From positions 1 through 64,000 of the forward strand of contig JAPPBX010000029.1 of the NCBI GenBank assembly GCA_026702755.1: DNA of 64,000 bases, given 5' to 3'. Source of the stretch: Candidatus Poribacteria bacterium (lineage in GTDB: Bacteria; Poribacteria; WGA-4E; WGA-3G). The translations under genes and the position numbers were made by a program. The notes below the pieces were generated by a model, which was given only the letters and a program-made list of their open reading frames with translations, did no database searches and was not told the DNA's origin. Positions 33,014-41,253 of this stretch are shown one piece after another; the first letter of the stretch is position 1, and each line of letters begins with the position of its first letter.

Positions 33014-33138
33014 AACCAAAAAACGGAAGAGTGGAAGGCTGGAAGCGGCAGTGGACACCCAATCCTCCAATCTTTCCAACATTGGAAGAGAGGAACTTCT
33101 GTTATTTGTTCAAACGCAAGAAATTGAAAGGGAATTGA

Positions 33139-33990
33139 ATGTTCAAACTGGGGACAATCACGGATGGAATTAGTCGGGATTTCGAGTACGCACTCGACAC
33201 AATGGTAGAAATCGGCTTAGAATACGTTGAATTGCAGTACCTTTGGGAGAAACAGGTCGGCGATCTGACAGATGCAGATATCGAGCGGGTCAAAGGATTA
33301 ATCGATGATCGCGATTTAAAAGTATCGTGTATCTCACACCATAATCTCTCGGCACTTCCTGTGGACACAGCGGTTGACGCGCCTGCGTATCGTGACCACA
33401 TTGAAACCTTGCAGCGGTGTATCGACGTTGCCCAAGCACTCGGCACAAATCTGGTACGGATTTTCAGTTTTCGGAAAGAGATGGTCCTTTTTGGGGCGGA
33501 GCCGATTATCTCCGAAGACGCATGGACAACGCTCCTGAATCGGTTGGAAGAACCCTTGCGAATCGCTGATACCGCAGGCATTACACTTGTCATTGAAACT
33601 GCAATCTCAGGGAATGTTACATCGGCATACCTTGCCAGAAAACTAATTGACGAGTTAGGCGTATCACATCTGAAAGTCCTCTGGGATCCGTGCAGCTCAC
33701 TCTATTGTACTGAAGTCCCTTATCCGGACGGCTACGAAATGATCCGCGACTCTCTTGCACATGTCCATCTCAAAGACGGTGTCGTGAATCTCCCAGCGGC
33801 AACATTTGATTTCTGTGCGATGCGTCAAGGGCAGATGGACCCCTACTACAATGACATTGTGGACGCGTTGAAACAGGATGGATATGATGGTGCGATCTCT
33901 TTGGAGAGTGTCTATACACCAGAGGGTGGAACGCGCGAAGATGGATTTAGAGAGTCGTTACCTGTCTTTATGAAACTCATGGGACGATAG
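33139..33990 (+). CDS. Sugar phosphate isomerase/epimerase (TIM barrel)
   Basis: The 283-residue xylose isomerase-like TIM barrel protein starts at an ATG preceded by AAAGGGAATTGA. Likely metal ligands are Glu in TLVIETAISG (about residue 153), Asp in VLWDPCSSLY (about 187), His in AHVHLKDG (about 214) and Glu in AISLESVYTPEGG (about 259). It ends just before a strong terminator and follows the hydroxyacid dehydrogenase by 125 bases. It differs clearly from the two TIM barrels at the left edge, so it probably acts on a different sugar or sugar acid. Confidence 0.82.
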   Translation: MFKLGTITDGISRDFEYALDTMVEIGLEYVELQYLWEKQVGDLTDADIERVKGLIDDRDLKVSCISHHNLSALPVDTAVDAPAYRDHIETLQRCIDVAQALGTNLVRIFSFRKEMVLFGAEPIISEDAWTTLLNRLEEPLRIADTAGITLVIETAISGNVTSAYLARKLIDELGVSHLKVLWDPCSSLYCTEVPYPDGYEMIRDSLAHVHLKDGVVNLPAATFDFCAMRQGQMDPYYNDIVDALKQDGYDGAISLESVYTPEGGTREDGFRESLPVFMKLMGR

Positions 33991-34009
33991 AGAGACGAAA
34001 AAGAAAAAA

Positions 34010-34051
34010 GGACGCAGTCAATATGTGATATACAGACTGCGTCCTTTTTTT
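34010..34051. terminator. Strong bidirectional intrinsic terminator
   Basis: GGACGCAGTC (34010-34019) pairs perfectly with GACTGCGTCC (34035-34044) around a 15-base loop, followed by seven T. An A-rich tract precedes the stem, so the minus-strand gene ending at 34074 can also use it. It closes the convergent TIM barrel and jelly-roll genes. Confidence 0.85.
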
Positions 34052-34073
34052 ATTTCTAAGGTACAAAGACCTA

Positions 34074-35300
34074 TTATCTGGCTTTCAAACTTCCCCAAGT
34101 AGTGAAGAGTTTACCAGCAGGTTCGACAGAAACAAATCCACCGGTGTAAACTTCCCATATACCACCGACACCGGCGAATAAACTCCAACCGCCGCCACGT
34201 TCGCTGACCTTCACCAATAGGACATTTTTACCTGCGATCAAGTTAACTTTGAAATCATCTTGGAAGTCGCCAGCACCACGGTTGACTGGATTGTTATGGA
34301 CAACCTCACCGTTGAACCAGACTTTGACAGAGTCATCACTACCGACTTTCGCTGGAACGCCTTCTTGAGCTTCAGGAGCGTCAAGGATGATCAATCCATA
34401 AACCGAATGGTCGTTGACATCGCCTTCACCCAAACCGAGATCGTTGACGAGATCGTTGACGTTGTTACCGCCGGTTTCAGAAATTTCACCGACTGTCCAT
34501 TCTAAATCACCGACAGCATCGCCTGCACTGGCACCGTTTGCTGCGACCATATCTTCAGTGACCTCACCACCACTGGCTTCAGCGAGTGAATCCACATCGG
34601 TGGAAGCCGCGCCGCCTTGACCAGATGGAGTTGCAGCGATCATCCACAGCCATGGACCGGTAATTTTCCCGGCCACACCAATAACAGCGGGTCTTATGGC
34701 AGTTTCCACATCGGCATCAACACCGGCGAACATGCTCCAACCCCCACCACGCTCACTGACCTTCACGAGTAAGAGGTTATCACCTTGCTTTATATCAACC
34801 TGAAATGTGTCCTGAAAATCACCAGCACCACGATTGACCGCGTTCGTGTGAACCACTTCACCATTGAGCCAGACCTTGACAGAGTCATCACTGCCGACTC
34901 TCATATCTACGCCGCTCTGATCAGAAGCGGATACGAGCGTGATTAGTCCATAAGACGAATGGTCATTGACATCACCTTCACCCAAGCCAATCTCATTGAC
35001 GAGATCGTTGACGTTGTTACCGCCGGTTGCAGAAATCTCACCTTCTGTCCATTCCAGATCACCGACTTTGTCACCTGCGTTAGCACCGTTTTCTGCGACC
35101 ATCTGTTCAGTGACTTCACCACCGCTGGCTTCAGCGAGTGAATCCACATCAGTAGAAGCTGCACCGCCTTGGTTGGCTTCGGTTGGGGCAATCATCCAGA
35201 GCCATGGACCGGTAATTTTATCTTGGGCATTAGCGGTCATCGTCATGGCGAAAAGTACTATGAGACATGCCAACCCTATTGTGAATAGTTTCCTATACAT
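34074..35300 (-). CDS. Secreted protein with two tandem jelly-roll-like domains and C-terminal VEPxGKL motif
   Basis: The 408-residue product has a signal peptide (about 1-25, ending ANAQ) and two near-identical domains (about 27-205 and 212-385). Each starts KITGPWLWMI and carries GGAAST-D-V-D, GGNNVNDLVN, VGSDDSVKVWxNGEVVH and GAGDFQDxFxV. The sequence S-D-D-S-V-K-V-W-L-N-G resembles PA14-like and other carbohydrate-binding jelly rolls. It ends with VEPAGKLFTTWGSLKAR, a motif shared with three other secreted proteins here. GGAGGAT precedes the ATG. It shares its domain with the single-domain gene 264 bases upstream. Ligand binding at the cell surface is likely; identity unknown. Confidence 0.8.
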   Translation of the reverse strand: MYRKLFTIGLACLIVLFAMTMTANAQDKITGPWLWMIAPTEANQGGAASTDVDSLAEASGGEVTEQMVAENGANAGDKVGDLEWTEGEISATGGNNVNDLVNEIGLGEGDVNDHSSYGLITLVSASDQSGVDMRVGSDDSVKVWLNGEVVHTNAVNRGAGDFQDTFQVDIKQGDNLLLVKVSERGGGWSMFAGVDADVETAIRPAVIGVAGKITGPWLWMIAATPSGQGGAASTDVDSLAEASGGEVTEDMVAANGASAGDAVGDLEWTVGEISETGGNNVNDLVNDLGLGEGDVNDHSVYGLIILDAPEAQEGVPAKVGSDDSVKVWFNGEVVHNNPVNRGAGDFQDDFKVNLIAGKNVLLVKVSERGGGWSLFAGVGGIWEVYTGGFVSVEPAGKLFTTWGSLKAR

Positions 35301-35478
35301 GGAAATCCTCCAATCAATTTTTTACTTTATAAATCAAACAGAGTGAATTAGTGTTGCCCATTTTTGTGTGTCCGGTTGCGCCTGAATCAAGAGATCACGG
35401 CTGCAGTATCGTGTCGGTGTTTACAAAATAGGACAACTTCTTTAGAGTAGTATATAAAATATACCACAATTAAATCAA

Positions 35479-35558
35479 GCACAAAAAATTTTGTGCGGTT
35501 TTAACCGATAAAAACAATTCCGGATTAAGAACCTCGGAACGGTAATACCGGTTAAAAC
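35479..35558. terminator. Nested inverted repeats, possible terminator
   Basis: Directly after the stop of the minus-strand gene at 35565, GTTTTAACCG (35498-35507) and CGGTTAAAAC (35549-35558) form a 10-base inverted repeat. Next to it GCACAAAA (35479-35486) and TTTTGTGC (35489-35496) form a tight palindrome. Together they could end transcription in one or both directions. The rest of 35301-35564 is AT-rich with no gene. Confidence 0.45.
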
Positions 35559-35564
35559 ACCAAC

Positions 35565-36257
35565 TTAGTAAGAACTTTTAACTTCTGACCACTTTGTCGC
35601 TAATTTGCCAGCGGGTTCAACGGGAAGTCCTTTGAACTTCAGGTTGTAGTCCAAATCCGCGTCAATACCGGCGAACATGCTCCAGCCGCCGCCGCGCTCA
35701 CAGACTTTAACCATGAAAACGTTATCGCCTTTTTTCAAGTCCACATCAAATGTGTCCTGAAAATCACCAGCACCGCGATTGACAGCGTTCTTGTGAACCT
35801 CGTCGCCGTTCATCCAGACCTTAACCGAATCATCGCTACCGACGCGGGCTTCAACGCCTTTCTTCGTAACCTTTGATACAGCGTTGATCACGGCATAGGA
35901 GCAGTGGTCGTTGATATCGCCACCGGGACCCAACTTAATCTTTAGGAGCGTGTCGTTGATATTGTTACCACCGACTGCGGCAATTTCTCCCTCGGTCCAT
36001 TCGTAATTTTCAGCAAATTTGACCTTCAGGACTTTATCGGTAATCCCTTCTTTGGCAACGTCTTCTTCGGTCAGTTTACCCTTTGTTGCGTCCTTGATAC
36101 CGTCGTCATCTGTTACGGCGGCACCACCGCCACCAGCGGGACTCTCGGTGATCATCCACATCCAAGGACCTTCAATTTTGTCTAAGGCAGTGGCAAATTG
36201 TGCCGTAAGAAGAAATCCGATAGCACACACTGCCAAAAGTACGTATCTGCTTTTCAT
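35565..36257 (-). CDS. Secreted single-domain jelly-roll-like protein with C-terminal VEPxGKL motif
   Basis: The 230-residue protein has a signal peptide (VLLAVCAIGFLLTAQFATA) and one copy of the domain duplicated in its neighbour: KIEGPWMWMI at the start, GGNNINDTLL, VGSDDSVKVWMNGDEVH and FQDTFDVDL. The C-terminus is LPVEPAGKLATKWSEVKSSY. AAGGAGGT lies upstream of the ATG. It probably represents the basic unit from which the two-domain protein arose by duplication. Predicted secreted or cell-surface; ligand unknown. Confidence 0.82.
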   Translation of the reverse strand: MKSRYVLLAVCAIGFLLTAQFATALDKIEGPWMWMITESPAGGGGAAVTDDDGIKDATKGKLTEEDVAKEGITDKVLKVKFAENYEWTEGEIAAVGGNNINDTLLKIKLGPGGDINDHCSYAVINAVSKVTKKGVEARVGSDDSVKVWMNGDEVHKNAVNRGAGDFQDTFDVDLKKGDNVFMVKVCERGGGWSMFAGIDADLDYNLKFKGLPVEPAGKLATKWSEVKSSY

Positions 36258-36360
36258 TTTTTAGTTTAACCTCCTTAATATTCAACTAACGTGATAGATT
36301 ATCACAAGTTACCAAAAATGTCAAATTAAATTTTCAATTAAATTTGAAAACTGCTATCGT

Positions 36361-36666
36361 TTATTCTATCCTTAATTGATTTTTGACACTGCTAACCTTA
36401 TCTTTCATTGTTTGGGTTCTGTCAATTCGAGTCCCAAACTTGAGTGTCGTTGTGATTCGGGGTGCCCCCATTTCATGGACGACCTCGTGGCACCGTCGAA
36501 TTGCCGCAAACACAACGTCCCACTCACCTTCAATATTGGTACCATAAGCATGCAGCTTCGTTTCCAAACCTGCCTCTTTTAGCACCTTTTCGCACGCGGT
36601 AACGTATTTAGAAACCGATACACCGACACCCATCGGGACAACACAGAGATCCGCGATAACTTTCAT
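36361..36666 (-). CDS. MTH1187/YkoF-like thiamine-binding protein
   Basis: The 101-residue protein matches the MTH1187 (DUF77, thiamine-binding) family: MKVIADLCVVPMGVGVSVSK at the start, HAYGTNIEGEWDVVFAAIRRCHE centrally, then RITTTLKFGTRIDR. These ferredoxin-like fold proteins bind thiamine or a derivative and are about 100 residues long, as here. Role in the cell is not settled. It follows the aldo-keto reductase by nine bases on the same strand, so they are likely co-transcribed. Confidence 0.82.
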   Translation of the reverse strand: MKVIADLCVVPMGVGVSVSKYVTACEKVLKEAGLETKLHAYGTNIEGEWDVVFAAIRRCHEVVHEMGAPRITTTLKFGTRIDRTQTMKDKVSSVKNQLRIE

Positions 36667-36675
36667 GTAATTCCC

Positions 36676-37614
36676 TCAATTACCGCGTAATTGTTCCAAA
36701 ACGTTAGGCGGCAGAGATGCCGCATCCGATGTCGCGACACCATCATCAACCTGTGCCGGTGTCATCATCCCTGGCACGACACAGGAGACTGCGGGGTGTG
36801 CCAAGATAAATTTGAGAGCGGCTTGTGGAAGGCTACGCGCTTTGTTTCCAATGATGGACTTCACCACTTCTACCCGTTCCAGATCGGCGAGGAACTTTTC
36901 ACGGGACCATGTCTTGCGATAATCGTTCTGCGCAAAGACAGTATCCGGCCCGAGTTGTCCAGAGAGTAAACCTGAGGACAATGGTTGTCGGACGATAACA
37001 GCAACCCCCTTTTCAATGGCGGTTTCCATTACAGGAGCTGCCATCTCTTGTGCAAGGATATTGTAGGTAAGCATCAGCGAAGAGATATCGGTTTCTTCCA
37101 TCGCCTTTAGGGCATCTGCCTCGCTGCCGAGACCCATCCCATAGAATCGGATTTTGCCTTCGGCTTTGAGGTTTTCCATCGTTCCAAACGCGTCGTCCCA
37201 TTCGGGTGCCGGCGGTGGTCCATGGAATTGGTAGATGTCTATAACGTCCCTCTTTAACCGTGTGAGGCTGCCTTCAACTGCTGATCGGATATAGTCAGGT
37301 GAAACATTGAACGATGGATGTTCCCACCCTTGGCTAATCCACCCGTCAGAGTCCAATTCATAGCCGAGTTTTGTGGCGATAACGACCTTGTCGCCGAGTG
37401 CTGAAAAAGCCTCACCGAGTAGGCGTTCTGCGCGTCCGCCACCATATTGATCAGCCGTATCATAATAGGTAACACCGCTCTCGAAGGCGTATCGAAGGAG
37501 ATCAACGGCATCGGTCTCACCGATGTTACCCCATTCGCGTCCACCGAGCTCCCATGTTCCCATACCGATTTCAGAGACGGTTAATCCTGTGCTCTCTAAT
37601 TCGCGTTTGCGCAC
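36676..37614 (-). CDS. Aldo/keto reductase
   Basis: The AKR-superfamily enzyme reduces aldehydes or ketones with NADPH in the cytoplasm. I choose the GTG at 37612-37614 because GAGGGGAAA precedes it by six bases and the resulting N-terminus (RKRELESTGLTVSEIGMG) is the family consensus. An ATG at 37644 adds ten residues. The 312-residue product has catalytic Asp and Tyr (TYYDTADQYGGG), Lys (VIATKLG) and His (QFHGPPP), plus SSGLLSGQL in the cofactor region. It is upstream of, and probably co-transcribed with, the thiamine-binding protein. Confidence 0.85.
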   Translation of the reverse strand: MRKRELESTGLTVSEIGMGTWELGGREWGNIGETDAVDLLRYAFESGVTYYDTADQYGGGRAERLLGEAFSALGDKVVIATKLGYELDSDGWISQGWEHPSFNVSPDYIRSAVEGSLTRLKRDVIDIYQFHGPPPAPEWDDAFGTMENLKAEGKIRFYGMGLGSEADALKAMEETDISSLMLTYNILAQEMAAPVMETAIEKGVAVIVRQPLSSGLLSGQLGPDTVFAQNDYRKTWSREKFLADLERVEVVKSIIGNKARSLPQAALKFILAHPAVSCVVPGMMTPAQVDDGVATSDAASLPPNVLEQLRGN

Positions 37615-37773
37615 TGTTTTTCCCCTCACAAGATCGCAAGGCACGAATCCCCGCGTTTGGAAAATGCCACGGTTTGAATCTGTTCACTATCTTACGAAAT
37701 TTACAATTATTTGTCAAGAAATATTTAATTTTTTTCCGTAGTTTTGATCTCTCCATCCGAAGACGAATTTGAA

Positions 37774-37803
37774 TTGACAGGTGATATCTCTTTCTGATAA
37801 GAT
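37774..37803 (+). promoter_or_regulatory. Candidate promoter for rmlB-like gene
   Basis: TTGACA (37774-37779) with TAAGAT (37798-37803) at 18-base spacing lies about 40 bases before the ATG. The divergent 230-base gap is otherwise AT-rich and empty. Confidence 0.45.
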
Positions 37804-37844
37804 ATGGTTATGCGTTTGACTCCGCGAAAGGGAACCCATCATTA

Positions 37845-38879
37845 ATGAAATTACTGGTCACTGGTGGTGCGGGATTTATCGGAACCAACTTCATCCGATA
37901 CTGGCTGCAACACCACTCAGATGATGCCATCGTTAACCTTGACCTCCTGACGTACGCTGGGGATCTCTCCAATCTAAAGGATATAGCGGCACACTACCCA
38001 GAACGGTACAAGTTTGCACAGGGGAGTATTCTGGATTCTACTGTTGTAGAAAGTGTTTTGAAAGGGGAGTGTCCGGATACGATCGTCAATTTCGCTGCGG
38101 AGTCACACAACAGTCGTGCAATTCTGCATCCACGGCGTTTCTTTGAGACGAACGTGATGGGTACACAGGTATTACTGGACGCGGCTCAAAAGTACGATAT
38201 CCAACGGTTCCATCATATTTCTACATGTGAGGTTTACGGCGAACTCCATTTAGATTCGCCCAATAGGTTTAGTGAAGATGCACCCTATCGTCCACAGACA
38301 CCTTATAACGCCTCTAAAGCGGCGGCAGATCATCTCGTGAACGCTTACTTTCATAGTTTCGGCGCGCCGGTAACGATTTCTAATTGTGCGAACAACTACG
38401 GGCCCTACCAGCACCCGGAGAAGTTGATTCCACTCTTCACAACGAATGCGATCCGAGATTTACCTTTAACGCTCTATCGGAGCAGTCATAACCGACGCGA
38501 GTGGCTGCATGTCGAGGACCATTGCGCGGCAATCGCAGCGGTGCTCAAGCACGGCAAAATCGGTGAGACTTATAACGTTGGGAGCGGTGTGGAAAAGAGT
38601 ATTGAAGAAATTAGCGATTTCATCTTGGATGTTCTCAACAAGCCACAGACGTTGAAAACTTACGTTCCTGACAGACCGGGACACGACTGTCGGTATCTCT
38701 TAGACTCAGAAAAGATCGCCCGTGATGTCGGGTGGAAACCAGCTATCGCCTTTGAGGATGGCATGCACGAGACGATTCAGTGGTACGTCGAAAATCAGGA
38801 ATGGTGGCAGACGATTCAACAGAAGGCAGGCAGCGAAGTGGTTCAAGAGGATAAATGGGAAACGTTCACACGGAGGTAG
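37845..38879 (+). CDS. rfbB: dTDP-glucose 4,6-dehydratase-like enzyme with Asp-to-Cys change
   Basis: The 344-residue extended SDR matches RmlB/RfbB: GGAGFIG (7-13), DLLTYAG (33-39), FAAESHNSRAI, YNASKAAADH (Tyr154, Lys158), NNYGPYQHPEKLIP and RREWLHVEDHC. In RmlB the dehydration dyad is Asp-Glu in S-T-D-E-V-Y-G. Here the codons read S126-T127-C128-E129-V-Y-G, so the Asp is Cys. This may reduce activity, alter the substrate, or mark a clade with a thiol in that place. It would supply a 4-keto-6-deoxy sugar nucleotide for surface glycans. No other rml genes adjoin. Its 3' end carries the ribosome-binding site of the next gene. Confidence 0.8.
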   Translation: MKLLVTGGAGFIGTNFIRYWLQHHSDDAIVNLDLLTYAGDLSNLKDIAAHYPERYKFAQGSILDSTVVESVLKGECPDTIVNFAAESHNSRAILHPRRFFETNVMGTQVLLDAAQKYDIQRFHHISTCEVYGELHLDSPNRFSEDAPYRPQTPYNASKAAADHLVNAYFHSFGAPVTISNCANNYGPYQHPEKLIPLFTTNAIRDLPLTLYRSSHNRREWLHVEDHCAAIAAVLKHGKIGETYNVGSGVEKSIEEISDFILDVLNKPQTLKTYVPDRPGHDCRYLLDSEKIARDVGWKPAIAFEDGMHETIQWYVENQEWWQTIQQKAGSEVVQEDKWETFTRR

Positions 38880-38884
38880 ACCTG

Positions 38885-39850
38885 ATGCAACTGACAACGG
38901 AACAGCTGGCAACATGGGAACGAGATGGAATAATCGTGGTGCCCAACGTATTTTCACCGGAAATAATTGCGCCCGCGTTAGAAGATATTGAACGGAATGC
39001 TTATGATGGATTAACTTACACCGAATATCAAGCGAAGTGGGGTCCGCAGCCAGACGCACTGAAAAGTGCATATCAAAAGAACAGTGATATGCAACGACTT
39101 GCGGGGCCTTTTGGAAAGGCAGTGCATTTCCCGACGGGCTTGGAAGCCGTGGATAAACTGATTGAAAACGAAGCATATTTAGCGATTGCAAAGCAGCTGT
39201 TAGATACCGAAGAAATTCGGCTCGGTTATGGGCAGATCTTCTTTCGCGAAGGTCTCACCGATAGTCGTCATAGTGAACATCCGTGGCAGGGTTACCACAT
39301 TGACAATGCGACGAACTCACCCTTGCCACCACACCCTGATTGGCAACGCTACGGATATGTTCTGACCGCTATCTTTGTACACGATATTGAATTAGATGGC
39401 GCGCCGATGCTTGTCTGTCCGGGTTCACAAAACCAGTTGGATAAAATATGGGCGAAGTATCCGGGCAGAGCGGGCGGAATGGGTATTCCTGATCTGCGTG
39501 AGTTTAAAGGAGAACTCGCGGATCCGGTTCCGCTTACGGCGAAAGCGGGGAGTGTGTCGTTCCGCTCAAGTTACTTGGTTCACGCGGCACAACCGTTTGA
39601 GAATAAGCGTAGACAGCGTGGGTGGATGGGGTTCCACTTCCACCGTGCCGACAATGACGATTGGTGTAAAACAACGCGCCCAGTGCCCGGTTGGGGCAGC
39701 CCAAACTACATGAAATTTGTCGCGCAAACGACACCTGCTGTGCGACGTGTTTTAGGGTGGCCCGACCTTGGCGATGCCTACTATACGTCGGAAGCTCTTG
39801 CCCGTCTTGAACAGGCATATCCGGGGATTGATCTGGAGCCTTATCGGTAA
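38885..39850 (+). CDS. Phytanoyl-CoA dioxygenase (PhyH) family protein
   Basis: The 321-residue Fe(II)/2-oxoglutarate-dependent oxygenase uses the H-x-D...H triad: GYHIDNAT (about 137-144) and distal His in SYLVHAAQPF (about 234-243), with Arg in NKRRQRGW likely binding 2-oxoglutarate. PhyH members hydroxylate acyl-CoAs, small metabolites or side chains; substrate unknown. The ATG at 38885 has GGAGGT eight bases upstream, inside the end of the rmlB-like gene; an ATG at 38855 lies within that gene. Its stop abuts the next ATG (TAAATG), so three genes may be one transcript. PhyH expansion is typical of poribacteria and related lineages. Confidence 0.85.
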   Translation: MQLTTEQLATWERDGIIVVPNVFSPEIIAPALEDIERNAYDGLTYTEYQAKWGPQPDALKSAYQKNSDMQRLAGPFGKAVHFPTGLEAVDKLIENEAYLAIAKQLLDTEEIRLGYGQIFFREGLTDSRHSEHPWQGYHIDNATNSPLPPHPDWQRYGYVLTAIFVHDIELDGAPMLVCPGSQNQLDKIWAKYPGRAGGMGIPDLREFKGELADPVPLTAKAGSVSFRSSYLVHAAQPFENKRRQRGWMGFHFHRADNDDWCKTTRPVPGWGSPNYMKFVAQTTPAVRRVLGWPDLGDAYYTSEALARLEQAYPGIDLEPYR

Positions 39851-41230
39851 ATGAACATTAAGAACCGAACGATATTTGAGAATGACAATCTATTTGTGCT
39901 ACGCGGTATGGACAGCGAGTCAGTAGATTTGATCTATCTGGATCCACCGTTTAATTCCAATCGGAGCTATGCCGCACCTATCGGAAGCCAGGCAGCAGGC
40001 GCGGCGTTTAAAGACACGTGGACCCTCTCGGATGTGGATAACGCATGGCACGGTGAGATCGCCGACCGCGAACCCGCCTTGTATCAAACTATCCATGTAT
40101 CCGAGTTAATACATGGCAAATCTATGAAATCTTACCTGATTATGATGGCGGTGCGGTTGTTAGAGATGAAACGCATCTTGAAAAAGACAGGCGGTCTCTA
40201 CCTACATTGCGATCCGACAGCCAGCCATTATCTGAAAGTGTTGATGGATAGCATCTTTGGAAAAAACAACTTCCGATCTGAGATCACATGGAAACGGGCA
40301 ACTTCTACACAAAAAGGCTCCCAGCACCGCAGCACGCGGTGGGGCAATAATGCAGATATACTCTTGTATTATGCAGGATCATCATCGGCAGCATTGCGTC
40401 CAGAAAGAGAATTGACAGAAACCGAAATTTTAAAGAAATTCAAACACATTGACGAGAACGGCGAGCGATATTACAACGACTCCGCCCATATTTGGTCCTC
40501 GCCAAGTATGGGTCCTCGTCCAAATCTTTGCTATGAATGGCGTGGATTCGTCAATCCGCATCCATCTGGCTGGCGGTTGAGCAAAGAACGTTTGGAAGAG
40601 GAGTATGAAAAAGGAAATATCGTTATTCGGGCTGATGGGAAATTAGAACGGCGGAAATACCTCAAAGACTACAAAGGCGCGTCCTACGGTAATATCTGGG
40701 ATGACGTACGCCCACCTGCAAAAGAGGAACGCACTGGCTACCCAACCCAGAAGCCCCTTGCCTTACTTGCACGTATCATCAAGGCGAGTAGCAACGAAGC
40801 AGATGTTGTCCTTGATCCGTTCTGTGGGTGTGCGACGACATGTGTTGCAGCAGAGCGACTTGCGAGGCAGTGGATCGGCATTGATATTTCAAAAAAGGCA
40901 GTTGACTTGGTGCGGATGCGCTTGGAGAAGGAGGTCGGGCTTTTGGGTGCCGTTATCCATCGCACCGATATCCCGAAACGCAGTGAAAAACTGCCGAATT
41001 ATCAAACACATAAGCATACGTTGTATGGCAAACAAGAAGGTTTGTGTAATGGCTGCCAAACGCAGTTTCCGTTTCGCAACATGACAGTAGACCATATCGT
41101 ACCCCGTAAGCACGGCGGCACTGACGCTCTTGATAACTTGCAGTTGCTGTGTGGTGCATGTAACTCAACCAAAGGCACAGGGACACAAGCAGGATTGCTG
41201 GCGAAACTACAAGAACAAGGGATTCTCTAA
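39851..41230 (+). CDS. DNA methyltransferase fused to a C-terminal HNH domain
   Basis: The 459-residue protein has an N-terminal amino-methyltransferase of the N6-adenine/N4-cytosine class: motif IV DPPF (31-34), late motif I DPFCGCATT (322-330) and GIDIS. This beta-type order places the catalytic motif first. From about 385 a zinc-type HNH nuclease follows: Cys399-x-x-Cys402, VDHIVPRKHGG (Asp414, His415), Asn429, Cys434-x-x-Cys437 and Asn438. The enzyme thus carries modification and cleavage chemistry in one chain. It may be a compact restriction-modification protein or an intron-like mobile element's nuclease. The PhyH stop abuts its ATG. No separate specificity or endonuclease gene lies beside it. 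Confidence 0.82.
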   Translation: MNIKNRTIFENDNLFVLRGMDSESVDLIYLDPPFNSNRSYAAPIGSQAAGAAFKDTWTLSDVDNAWHGEIADREPALYQTIHVSELIHGKSMKSYLIMMAVRLLEMKRILKKTGGLYLHCDPTASHYLKVLMDSIFGKNNFRSEITWKRATSTQKGSQHRSTRWGNNADILLYYAGSSSAALRPERELTETEILKKFKHIDENGERYYNDSAHIWSSPSMGPRPNLCYEWRGFVNPHPSGWRLSKERLEEEYEKGNIVIRADGKLERRKYLKDYKGASYGNIWDDVRPPAKEERTGYPTQKPLALLARIIKASSNEADVVLDPFCGCATTCVAAERLARQWIGIDISKKAVDLVRMRLEKEVGLLGAVIHRTDIPKRSEKLPNYQTHKHTLYGKQEGLCNGCQTQFPFRNMTVDHIVPRKHGGTDALDNLQLLCGACNSTKGTGTQAGLLAKLQEQGIL

Positions 41231-41253
41231 TTCAAAAACGCGGAGAATTATTT

